IMG/VR virus record: IMGVR_UViG_3300036770_001455
Span: 1-50,132 of that record
Reading direction: 5' to 3' (one strand)
Source: a virus
Length of the DNA: 50,132 nt
Shown: one piece after another, positions 14,514-20,242 of the stretch
Layout: every line of letters starts with the position of its first letter
Numbering within the stretch: position 1 is the stretch's first letter
Position numbers and translations under genes: made by a program
The notes under the pieces: model-generated
Databases searched by the model: none
What the model was told of the DNA's origin: nothing
What the model saw: only the letters and a program-made list of their open reading frames with translations

Positions 14514-15414
14514 CAGTCGCCCGGCCAAGGTAAACAACGATCGCGACGGTCGCAGGCTTGTCGAACTAAGCTCAAAGTTGGCTCCTGTGATCGAAGACGA
14601 GTTTCTTGCCCTTATCCCGCCGCTGTCGTTTGACGAGTTGGCCGAACTTGAGGCAAGCCTGGTTGAATACGGCGGCGCTCGTGACCCGCTGATTGCGTGG
14701 GATCGCGGGCCGAAACTGCCTCCGGTACTGGTTGACGGTCACACGCGGCTGCGTATCTGCGAACGGCTAAAGCTGCCATATCACGTCAAGGGGCTGCGGT
14801 TTCGGGACAAAGACGATGCGCTCAACTGGATGCGGCGTAACCAGATCGGTCGCCGCAACCTGTCTCGCAAGGCATTCATGCTGTTGCTTGGCGAGATTTA
14901 CAACCGCACCAAACTGCCAGATGGAGGGCGTGCAGGCCGAAAGTCGCATCCGTATGCGGGCCGTGAAGTGCGCCGCACGGCAGACGTGCTAGCCGAGGAG
15001 TATGGCGTAGACGAAAAGACGGTTCGTCGCGCCGCTGCTTTTCAGAATGCGGCAGAAAAGCTCGGAATTGCTGACGAGATAGCTGCTGGCCGCATCAAGG
15101 CTGACGCTGCTGCGGTGATTAAGCTCGCTGCCTCCCTTCCTGAGAATCCGACTAAAGATCAGATAGCAGAGGCATTGAAGGCCGGACTCACGCGGGCTCG
15201 TGCTCAATGCAAGAAAGATTCTCTCAGCCGTGCCTCGCAGGGCTGGCTTATACCGGCAGAGCCATCTGACTGTCTGAAGGCAATCTACTTTTACGCCAAG
15301 AGTTTTCTATGCCGTCGCCCGGACGGAGTCGAGGCACTGAACGCGCTTTTGCTGAAGCTCATTGAAGAGAACGAACTTCAAGTCATCAATCAGCGTCACG
15401 AGAGGGGTCGGTAG
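14497..15414 (+). CDS. ParB-like nuclease/partition-domain protein
   Basis: 305 residues. The ParB/Srx N-terminal domain is shown by SLVEYGGARDPLIAW followed by LVDGHTR (D80-R84), the family's phosphate-binding loop. A helical region (MRRNQIGRRNLSRKAFML), a Lys/Arg-rich linker and a helix-turn-helix (VLAEEYGVDEKTVRRAAAF, about 168-186) follow. This is the arrangement of phage ParB-like proteins that bind DNA and may nick it or hydrolyse nucleotides. The C-terminal part (KAIYFYAKSFLCRRPDG) is unassigned. Its end overlaps a minus-strand gene (15386-15679) tail to tail by 29 bp. Confidence 0.8.
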   Translation: MSPITSSRPAKVNNDRDGRRLVELSSKLAPVIEDEFLALIPPLSFDELAELEASLVEYGGARDPLIAWDRGPKLPPVLVDGHTRLRICERLKLPYHVKGLRFRDKDDALNWMRRNQIGRRNLSRKAFMLLLGEIYNRTKLPDGGRAGRKSHPYAGREVRRTADVLAEEYGVDEKTVRRAAAFQNAAEKLGIADEIAAGRIKADAAAVIKLAASLPENPTKDQIAEALKAGLTRARAQCKKDSLSRASQGWLIPAEPSDCLKAIYFYAKSFLCRRPDGVEALNALLLKLIEENELQVINQRHERGR

Positions 15415-15679
15415 TCCCTCGCAGCAAGTTGAGCACGGCCAGTTTTGCTTGCAGCAGTATGTGATCGCCTACGCTCGGCTCACTCAACATTTCGTGCTGG
15501 ATCGCAATCCCAGACGCCACACGCTGCCCGTTAGGCAGGTGCGTGTAAACGTCAAAACGAACTTCGCCCTTCTCTACGTACGTCGTCCCGTCCTCTGTGC
15601 TTCGCTTGCTCTGCCGCATCACGACGTAACGGCGTTCATCCTCTGCAAGCCATTCGGCGAGTGTCTGTGTTGTTGGCAT
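15386..15679 (-). CDS. small minus-strand protein, hypothetical
   Basis: 97 residues on the minus strand, initiated at complement ATG 15679 with a good ribosome binding site (AAAGGAAA, 6 bases before). The sequence mixes a helical N-terminus (TLAEWLAEDERRYVVMRQS) with beta strands (VRFDVYTHLPNGQRVASG), as in a small compact domain. It is one of only three minus-strand genes in the window and faces ParB end to end, so it belongs with the lysogeny-side transcription units rather than the structural operons. Function unknown. Confidence 0.65.
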   Translation of the reverse strand: MPTTQTLAEWLAEDERRYVVMRQSKRSTEDGTTYVEKGEVRFDVYTHLPNGQRVASGIAIQHEMLSEPSVGDHILLQAKLAVLNLLRGTTDPSRDAD

Positions 15680-15771
15680 GCCGGTTTCCTTTCGGGTGCG
15701 ATTCTATACGGAAAACAAGTTGACACGAAACATACGCTGCCGGAATCACCGCCCAACCGAAAGGATGACCG
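15680..15771. promoter_or_regulatory. divergent intergenic region with promoter-like elements
   Basis: 92 bp separate the minus-strand gene from the plus-strand gene at 15772. On the plus strand TTGACA lies at 15720-15725 without a clear -10. On the minus strand TATAGAAT (complement of ATTCTATA at 15701-15708) is a good -10 match without a strong -35. The plus gene has AAAGGA before its ATG. A pair of divergent promoters is likely; neither is fully convincing. Confidence 0.4.
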
Positions 15772-16233
15772 ATGCCAGGACTGACACTCGAAGAAACCAA
15801 CGCCGCACTCCGCCACGCAGTCGAGACTCGCTTGGCGGCGGGGATCGTCGACGATGGGGAAGATTGCGTCACGACCGAGGATCTCCGCGAGGTGAGGCTG
15901 CGTGGGGATTCGCTGATGCAGGATCGTCGCCACCCGAGCAGCCGGGCGTTCGTCGACCTGCTCGATGAGATGCGTCGGCTACACGAAAGCAAGAGTGCCG
16001 ACTACGGCAGCGAAGATGACCCGCTCGCGAACATTCGCCAGGGTGCCGAGTTCGTAGATATCGAGCACTGGCGCGGGTGCATGGTGCGGATCGCCGACAA
16101 GGTGCAGCGGCTGCGGACGTTCTGCCGCACTGGCCGGCTCGTGCATGAGGGAGTCCGCGATACGCTGCTCGATCTCTCAGCGTATAGCCTGCTGGCGATC
16201 GTCTTGTTTGACGAGGCGCAGCGTGACTCGTGA
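15772..16233 (+). CDS. DUF1599/Nmad1-like nucleotide-modification-associated protein
   Basis: 153 residues. The C-terminal two-thirds (from about residue 60) carries the pattern of this phage family: FVDLLDEMRRLHESKSADYG, DPLANI, a W..C..RIADKVQRL helix and a terminal RDTLLDLSAYSLLAIVLF helix. Proteins of this type occur in phages with nucleotide or base modification, whence the Nmad name, and adopt an all-helical fold reminiscent of MazG-like enzymes; biochemical roles are largely unproved. In this window they would fit with two DNA methyltransferases and several glycosyltransferases. Family assignment is by eye and moderate. Confidence 0.6.
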   Translation: MPGLTLEETNAALRHAVETRLAAGIVDDGEDCVTTEDLREVRLRGDSLMQDRRHPSSRAFVDLLDEMRRLHESKSADYGSEDDPLANIRQGAEFVDIEHWRGCMVRIADKVQRLRTFCRTGRLVHEGVRDTLLDLSAYSLLAIVLFDEAQRDS

Positions 16234-16423
16234 GCCGCTGACACCGGAGTACATCGCAGACTGCCGTAGGCGGGCGTACAAGTACGGCACAGGCACTTGG
16301 ACCGGGATGACCGGCGGGCTTAGTGCAGACGTTATCCGGTTGTGCTACGAGATCGACCGGCTGAAGGTGGAGTTGGCGCGACGCCAGGAGCGTGAGCCGT
16401 ACTGGCTGCGACCGCATGACTGA
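16223..16423 (+). CDS. small hypothetical protein
   Basis: 66 residues from GTG 16223 inside the end of the preceding gene; the longer upstream frame is unlike coding sequence. Sequence: Arg-rich helix (IADCRRRAYKYG), a Gly/Thr loop, then a charged helix ending LKVELARRQERE. It may be a coupled partner of the upstream protein. No family recognised. Confidence 0.5.
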   Translation: MTREPLTPEYIADCRRRAYKYGTGTWTGMTGGLSADVIRLCYEIDRLKVELARRQEREPYWLRPHD

Positions 16424-16450
16424 TCCGGGCCGGGGCTTGAGCGGCTGGGC

Positions 16451-17302
16451 TTACCCTTTCACCAGCTGTTCGCCCCGCGCCCGGTCAGCGTGGCGAAACT
16501 CTTTGACGAGCGACCAGAAAAGAGCGGCTGCATCGTCCGTGACGGTCGCGCCCTTCTTTAGGTTCTCGATGCCCCACTGCGGCCTACAGTTTCGCCAGTT
16601 GAATACGGCTAGTCGCTGTGGCTCATCTTCTAAGTCAGCGGCAGCGATCGGGTATATGTGGTCTACGTGCCATCCGTCGCGCCCGGCGAATGTTTCCCAA
16701 GTCATGCCATCAGCGAACTGGCTTTCAAGGTGGCTAACAAAATGCTCGACAGTGCAGCCAAGCAACTGAAATGCCTGCCCTTTGCTTGTCACGGCCCTGC
16801 CTTCACGAACTGCCCGCAACGCCATGGCGATTCGCGAGCGAGTTCTTGCTACCAATCGAACGACAGGATTTGTGGCACGAGTTCTCCGGTCGTACTCGCG
16901 CTTGTATTGCCGAACTCGCTCGCGGTTCTTTTCCCGGTCGCGGCGTTTTTGGTCCGCACGTTTGTCAGGGTTTTTGGCGAGCCATTTCTTGTACCGTGCT
17001 CTTTCAGCAGCAAGCACTTTCTCCCTAAATGCCGGGTCTTTCTTGCATCGTTCTTTCTTTTTCTGCTTGCGGAGCTTTGAAATCTTTTTTGCCCTTTGGT
17101 CCACAAATGCAATCTGGCACTGCTGGCATCGAATGACGACTCCAGCCTTAAAAAACTCAACGCCGCAGTCAGCACAGGGCCAACGCACGCGGGTGTCCTG
17201 CGATCTCAATGAGCACTCAGGACACCGTATCCTTCTCGGCCACTGGGATGTGGCTTGTTTGTTGCACTCTCGGCAGACGTATGCGTAATTGCCTGAATCC
17301 AT
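16451..17302 (-). CDS. HNH endonuclease with four CxxC zinc knuckles
   Basis: 283 residues, complement start 17302 with AAGGAAA upstream. Three parts are visible: residues 1-65 with CxxC at 10/13, 27/30, 43/46 and 59/62 (two zinc ribbons); residues 66-150, a very basic helix (KLRKQKKKERCKK..., many K and R); and a C-terminal HNH domain with GWHVDHIYP (D214, H215), NWRNCRPQW and GIENLKKG (N247). It starts 15 bp after the integrase stop, in the same direction, so the two are probably co-transcribed. It resembles free-standing HNH homing-type enzymes. A DNA-cutting role is likely; whether it is selfish or helps the phage is unknown. Confidence 0.8.
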   Translation of the reverse strand: MDSGNYAYVCRECNKQATSQWPRRIRCPECSLRSQDTRVRWPCADCGVEFFKAGVVIRCQQCQIAFVDQRAKKISKLRKQKKKERCKKDPAFREKVLAAERARYKKWLAKNPDKRADQKRRDREKNRERVRQYKREYDRRTRATNPVVRLVARTRSRIAMALRAVREGRAVTSKGQAFQLLGCTVEHFVSHLESQFADGMTWETFAGRDGWHVDHIYPIAAADLEDEPQRLAVFNWRNCRPQWGIENLKKGATVTDDAAALFWSLVKEFRHADRARGEQLVKG

Positions 17303-17317
17303 TTTGGCTTTTCCTTT

Positions 17318-18208
17318 TCAGTCGAGGTTCAACGGCGGCAGGTAGTCCAACGCCGTCTTTGGGGCCGTGATCCGAGGGTCTAGGTAGTGAGCCCGCGTCA
17401 TCTCCGGGCTGGCGTGCCCAAGGTGTTCCGTTGCATCCCCGCCACCGAGGGCGACGTATGAGGCGGAAGACTTCCGCATCCGATGGAAGCCCGTGCCGCG
17501 AACCCCCGCCCGCTTGCAGAGCAGGGCGAGGCTCGGCCACAGCGAGTGGTAGTGTCGATCCCAACGCCAGACGAGGGATTCGGGCTTCCCCTGCCGGGCA
17601 CGCAGCATCTTGGCGAGATCAGGCGTGATGGCACGCTGAATGTCAGCCGATCGCCCCTTGCGGGTCTCGGCCCGGAAGAGGATCGTCTGCCCGTCTAGAT
17701 CGACATCCTGCCAGCGGACTTCCAGAAGGGCACCGATCCGCTCCCCGGAGCACCACGCCGCGTACAGCAGCGTCGACCACCACCAGGCACTCGGCTTCCC
17801 GTCAATCGTGCCGATCCGCGTCTTCGCCAGCCGGATCAGCCGGGCGACCTCGTCGGCGGTATATGCCTGCGGGGCGTGCCTGATTTTCCTAGAGCGTGGC
17901 AGCGACAGGAACTCTACGTCAGTGCCGTCGCTGCGCTTCAGACGCTTCTTTGCTGCCCAATTGGCGAGGGCGGTGAGTTGGCTCTTGTCTTTCGCCACAG
18001 AGGCGGCAGAGGGCTTCCCACGGCGTCTGGGCGTGTTTGCTCGCCACCTCAGGAACCCAGCCACCACAAGATCGTCGATATCGTCAAGCGTCGGCTCGTG
18101 GCCGAGGTGCTCGGCAAACCGATCGAGCGTATGCCCGTAGAGCGTCACGGTGCGATCGGTCAGGTTCTGCAAGATTGCGTACTTCGCAAGAATCTCTCTC
18201 AGCGTCAT
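17318..18208 (-). CDS. int: tyrosine-family integrase (site-specific recombinase)
   Basis: 296 residues from complement ATG 18208, preceded by AGGAGA; the 78-codon upstream extension is rejected. N-terminal SAM-like DNA-binding domain (about 1-105) then a catalytic domain with R157 in SGERIGALL, K184 in ETRKGR, H242 and R245 in FHRMRKS, H265 in LGHASPEM and the nucleophile Y275 in AHYLD. All catalytic residues are present, so it should be active. It integrates and excises the phage. A promoter and palindromic operator lie upstream and a tRNA-derived core site adjoins, fixing it as the main integrase. Confidence 0.92.
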   Translation of the reverse strand: MTLREILAKYAILQNLTDRTVTLYGHTLDRFAEHLGHEPTLDDIDDLVVAGFLRWRANTPRRRGKPSAASVAKDKSQLTALANWAAKKRLKRSDGTDVEFLSLPRSRKIRHAPQAYTADEVARLIRLAKTRIGTIDGKPSAWWWSTLLYAAWCSGERIGALLEVRWQDVDLDGQTILFRAETRKGRSADIQRAITPDLAKMLRARQGKPESLVWRWDRHYHSLWPSLALLCKRAGVRGTGFHRMRKSSASYVALGGGDATEHLGHASPEMTRAHYLDPRITAPKTALDYLPPLNLD

Positions 18209-18233
18209 GGTCCCGTCTCCTGTTGCTAGGGGC

Positions 18234-18262
18234 AGGATATCAATCGCTGTACAGGTGTACAA
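18234..18262 (-). promoter_or_regulatory. predicted integrase promoter (minus strand)
   Basis: On the minus strand TTGTAC (complement of 18257-18262) and TATCCT (complement of 18234-18239) are separated by 17 bp. Transcription would begin near 18227, leaving about 19 bases before the ATG at complement 18208. TATCCT matches the -10 consensus at four positions. The palindrome at 18248-18261 overlaps the -35 and spacer, so a bound protein would block it. Confidence 0.55.
18248..18261. promoter_or_regulatory. palindromic operator TGTACA-GG-TGTACA
   Basis: Perfect 6-bp arms TGTACA (18248-18253 and 18256-18261) with a GG centre. It lies over the predicted integrase -35 and beside the tRNA-like core at 18269. 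TGTACA is itself palindromic, so the element is both a direct and an inverted repeat, as expected for a dimeric repressor or an integrase arm site. Confidence 0.55.
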
Positions 18263-18268
18263 GAGGGG

Positions 18269-18286
18269 GAATCCCGCCCTCTCCGC
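18269..18286. other. attP: putative attP core (identical in type to a tRNA 3' end)
   Basis: The 18-mer GAATCCCGCCCTCTCCGC reads as the T-arm/acceptor 3' half found in serine-type tRNAs (TTCGAATCCC...CTCTCCGCCA). No tRNA gene surrounds it: the bases before it (AGAGGGG) and after it (TAAACATC) do not complete one. Phage integrases of this family commonly use tRNA 3' ends, and the phage keeps the end of the tRNA as core. It stands 61 bp upstream of the integrase start. The tRNA identity (serine) is inference from the acceptor sequence. Confidence 0.6.
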
Positions 18287-18293
18287 TAAACAT

Positions 18294-18328
18294 CTGCCCG
18301 GTTCCTCGACTGTAAGGGGGCCGGGCAG
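18294..18328. other. inverted repeat beside the att core
   Basis: CTGCCCGG (18294-18301) and CCGGGCAG (18321-18328) are perfect complements with a 19-nt spacer. The repeat lies between the att core and the excisionase-like gene, where integrase arm or excisionase sites are expected, and could also fold as an RNA hairpin in a transcript from either side. No T-tract. Confidence 0.35.
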
Positions 18329-18394
18329 CGGCGGGCAAGCAATCGGCCAGAAGCGGTGAGGACTAGAAATCTGGTCAGCAAAGGAGGCGGCGAT

Positions 18395-18422
18395 TTGATT
18401 CGGCTTGCTACGTCGGTAGAAT
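18395..18422 (+). promoter_or_regulatory. early promoter P3 with operator half-site
   Basis: TTGATT (18395-18400), 16-bp spacer, TAGAAT (18417-18422). TCGGTA at 18413-18418 overlaps the -10 by two bases, exactly as in the promoter at 18740-18768. The left half is degenerate (TTGCTA). The expected start is at about 18429-18430, coincident with the ATG of the excisionase-like gene, implying a leaderless message. Confidence 0.5.
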
Positions 18423-18429
18423 CGCTGGA

Positions 18430-18696
18430 ATGATCGTGGCACTCAAAGAACCGAAACGAACGCTCTGCACATGCCGTGAGGCGGCGAAGATCCTCGACTG
18501 CACGATGGGCAGGGTGCGGCAGCTTTGCCGGAAGCCGAAGACGGGCGACCCGGTGCTCTGGTCTGCCAAATTCAATGATCGCGCCCTGGTGCTGGACCTC
18601 GACGAGGTGAAGCGGCTCGCCAAGGCCCGCCAGAAGGCCCGAGACGCTGGCATCCTGCCGGGAGCCAGGCCGGGCGGGTTTGAGCCGGATAGATGA
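18430..18696 (+). CDS. excisionase-like helix-turn-helix protein
   Basis: 88 residues. CREAAKILDCTMGRVRQLCR (15-34) is a helix-turn-helix of the MerR/excisionase type, followed by a wing-like strand (ALVLDLDEVKRLAKA), which is the typical layout of phage excisionases and Cox-like proteins. It is divergent from the integrase across the att region, as excisionase genes often are. The C-terminal RPGGFEPDR is unstructured. It could alternatively be a small repressor; no second domain is present. Regulation: it lies directly behind promoter P3. Confidence 0.65.
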   Translation: MIVALKEPKRTLCTCREAAKILDCTMGRVRQLCRKPKTGDPVLWSAKFNDRALVLDLDEVKRLAKARQKARDAGILPGARPGGFEPDR

Positions 18697-18739
18697 TTTC
18701 CCGGCAAAAACGCCCCAGAAAAAAATCTTCTCAAGCCCC

Positions 18740-18768
18740 TTGACCTAATCTACCGATGTCGGTATAAT
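18740..18768 (+). promoter_or_regulatory. strong early promoter P1 with TACCGA-TG-TCGGTA operator
   Basis: TTGACC (18740-18745), 17-bp spacer, TATAAT (18763-18768): the best sigma-70-type promoter in the window. The palindrome TACCGA-TG-TCGGTA (18751-18764) fills the spacer and overlaps the first two bases of the -10, an ideal repressor position. Downstream is a 45-base leader with GAGGAGA before the gene at 18820. Confidence 0.8.
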
Positions 18769-18819
18769 ACTGGCAGACGCGGACGAGTGAGCCGCGAGAC
18801 ACTTGCGAGGAGACGAGCG

Positions 18820-18996
18820 ATGACGAAGGCAGAAGAGGTTGATCGGACAGACCTTTCGACCGCGAGCGATACAGAGCTGCGGTCGCTGAAGAACCTTGCC
18901 GACTTCGAGCGGCGGGGAGTCGTGATTGGAGACCGCGTCTTTGAGATGTTGCTGCCAAAGGTCGAGCAGGAGATTGCCCGGCGGCTGGCATGCTAA
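18820..18996 (+). CDS. small early protein, hypothetical
   Basis: 58 residues from ATG 18820 preceded by GAGGAGA; the longer frame from 18787 is rejected because it would place the start in the leader. One long helix pattern (DTELRSLKNLADFERRG, then VFEMLLPKVEQEIARRL). It is the first gene behind the strongest promoter of the window, under the shared operator, so it is probably made first after infection or induction and may be a regulator or host-takeover factor. No family recognised. Confidence 0.6.
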   Translation: MTKAEEVDRTDLSTASDTELRSLKNLADFERRGVVIGDRVFEMLLPKVEQEIARRLAC

Positions 18997-19006
18997 CCGC
19001 CAAACG

Positions 19007-19030
19007 CCCGGCGGCACTGGTGCCGCCGGG
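19007..19030 (+). terminator. perfect hairpin after the first early gene
   Basis: CCCGGCGGCAC (19007-19017) and GTGCCGCCGGG (19020-19030) are perfect 11-bp complements with a two-base centre (TG). No T-tract follows (CTGACGGACA), so it may attenuate or protect message ends rather than terminate. It separates the P1 gene from the gene at 19062. Confidence 0.5.
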
Positions 19031-19061
19031 CTGACGGACACAATCCCAAAGGGCTTAGGAA

Positions 19062-19358
19062 ATGAGCAACACGATCCGCATTCCGGCAAGATTCATCGAT
19101 GACCACCACGACCGTGGCCTTCCAACTCCAAGTGACTCCAGCGACAGCCATCGATACGCCTTGATCCGATGTGATGACCCAGCCTTGGCCGAGTTGCTCA
19201 ATGACGCAGAGCACTACGCCATCATGACTGAGCGGCGAGGTCGATATGACTGCATGCCTCGCGGGATCGTGGCATCTGCCGCAGCGACGGTGCGAGCGAT
19301 TCGCAACGTCATTGGATGGGATGACGCCTCCCCGGCAATCAGGGAACTACGCAAATAG
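19062..19358 (+). CDS. small hypothetical protein
   Basis: 98 residues with AGGA 5-8 bases before ATG 19062. His/Asp-rich N-terminus (RFIDDHHDRGL), a DDPALAELLNDAEHY helix and a C-terminal helix (SAAATVRAIRNVIGW). The pattern of small early phage proteins with an unknown host or DNA target. It is not clearly membrane-associated. No family recognised. Confidence 0.6.
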   Translation: MSNTIRIPARFIDDHHDRGLPTPSDSSDSHRYALIRCDDPALAELLNDAEHYAIMTERRGRYDCMPRGIVASAAATVRAIRNVIGWDDASPAIRELRK

Positions 19359-19434
19359 ACCGCACACGGTGGGGCCACCCGGCCAGCCGACCAGGTGCAA
19401 AACGGGTGGCAACCGCACAACGAAAGGACTCACG

Positions 19435-19671
19435 ATGATCCGCGACATCCTCCGAGCCGCTCTGTTCGTCGCCTGCATGACCATCGGTGCCGCGTTGCTG
19501 ATCGAGACACGCTACCAGATGGCGGCGATCGACGTGGCTCACCGGCAGGCCCTCGCCCCGCAGATGGTGGCCCAGCAAATGCCGCAGCCGATCGAGCAGC
19601 CAGGACGGCTTCGCCAGTTTGGGCGATCCGCTCTGAACCTTGCGGATGCCACCTTGGGTATTTTCCGTTGA
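19435..19671 (+). CDS. small membrane-anchored protein
   Basis: 78 residues from ATG 19435, with GAAAGGA upstream. Residues 6-22 (LRAALFVACMTIGAALL) form one hydrophobic helix, followed by a soluble Gln/Pro-rich tail (QMVAQQMPQPIEQPGRLRQF). The topology is an N-terminal anchor with a cytoplasmic or periplasmic tail. Such proteins in early regions may act in exclusion or membrane association of replication; neither can be shown here. Confidence 0.55.
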   Translation: MIRDILRAALFVACMTIGAALLIETRYQMAAIDVAHRQALAPQMVAQQMPQPIEQPGRLRQFGRSALNLADATLGIFR

Positions 19672-19696
19672 CACGATCTACCGACATGGCTACCGT
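19668..19696 (+). promoter_or_regulatory. early promoter P2 with shared operator half-site
   Basis: TTGACA (19668-19673), 17-bp spacer, TACCGT (19691-19696). The spacer CGATCTACCGACATGGC aligns with that of P1 (TAATCTACCGATGTCGG) from its third base, with TACCGA at the same offset (position 6). The -10 is weak, so it may need activation. It overlaps the stop region of the preceding gene and would serve the gene at 19845. Confidence 0.55.
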
Positions 19697-19734
19697 ACTG
19701 CCGACGAGAGCAACGAAACACCCCGCACCGTTGG

Positions 19735-19746
19735 TCACTCTAGTGA
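19735..19746. promoter_or_regulatory. short palindrome TCACT-CT-AGTGA
   Basis: Perfect 5-bp arms in the 173-bp leader before the gene at 19845, about 40 bp after the P2 -10. This may be a second regulator site. Nothing else in the leader (19697-19844) is recognisable apart from the GAAAGGA ribosome binding site. Confidence 0.3.
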
Positions 19747-19844
19747 ACACGATTTCTAGTCCCCCCATTTTGTTGATGGACCCCCTTGCAAACAGACTGA
19801 ACGGTTTTACACTTCGGACCCCACCTGAACGAAAGGACACGCAG

Positions 19845-20138
19845 ATGACTCAGACGAATCTCTTCCAACCCGGTGACGCCGAGGCTTCCGCCGCGATCGC
19901 GGCACTGACTGACACGAACCCCGGTCGCGGAGTGCTGATCGACGGCAAGCTCTGCAACGTGTGGGCCGTGAACGACATCGTGCTTTTCCGCACGCCTGAC
20001 GGCGAGACGAGGAAGGGCATCGTGGTTGAGGTGCTGGTCGACGCGGGGAACGACTCGGAATACCACATCGCGGCGCACGTCCCCGGCAAGGGCAGGCAGC
20101 ACTACGCGGTTGCGAACAAAGACGTACAGATTTTTTGA
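19845..20138 (+). CDS. small hypothetical protein
   Basis: 97 residues from ATG 19845 after GAAAGGA. A short helix (AEASAAIAALTD) leads to a beta-barrel-like portion (VLIDGKLCNVWAVNDIVLF, then TRKGIVVEVLVDAG and YHIAAHVPGKGRQHYAVA). It may be an OB-fold or tudor-like small domain, although I cannot identify one. It precedes the RecT-like gene in the same transcription unit. The upstream continuation of this frame (19395) is a shadow of the preceding gene. Confidence 0.6.
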   Translation: MTQTNLFQPGDAEASAAIAALTDTNPGRGVLIDGKLCNVWAVNDIVLFRTPDGETRKGIVVEVLVDAGNDSEYHIAAHVPGKGRQHYAVANKDVQIF

Positions 20139-20184
20139 GCAAACAGGAGCGGCGGTGGAACCGCTGCGAGCCAAGGAAGGGTTG

Positions 20185-20215
20185 CCCGGCGAGGCAGGAC
20201 GCGGAGCCGGGTTTT
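20185..20215 (+). terminator. candidate intrinsic terminator
   Basis: CCCGGC (20185-20190) and GCCGGG (20206-20211) with a 15-nt loop are followed by TTTT (20212-20215). A short stem and a short T-run suggest partial termination between the gene ending at 20138 and the RecT-like gene. A second small hairpin, GCGGT-GGA-ACCGC, precedes it in the same 104-bp gap. Confidence 0.4.
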
Positions 20216-20242
20216 CATCAACAGCAACGAAAGGGACTCGAC

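Noticed and set aside
18240-18295. A tRNA-Ser gene
   Set aside because: Only the 3' T-arm/acceptor-like part (18269-18286) is present. There is no anticodon or D-arm upstream and no CCA follows, so it is called an att core rather than a tRNA.
18221-18442. Upstream extension of the integrase gene
   Set aside because: The frame is open to complement 18442 but would cover the att core, promoter and operator, and the residues are atypical; AGGAGA precedes the ATG at complement 18208.
20135-20242. TTG start for the RecT-like gene
   Set aside because: It would add 36 Arg/Gln-rich residues that cross a terminator-like hairpin, whereas ATG 20243 has a ribosome binding site and family-like start.
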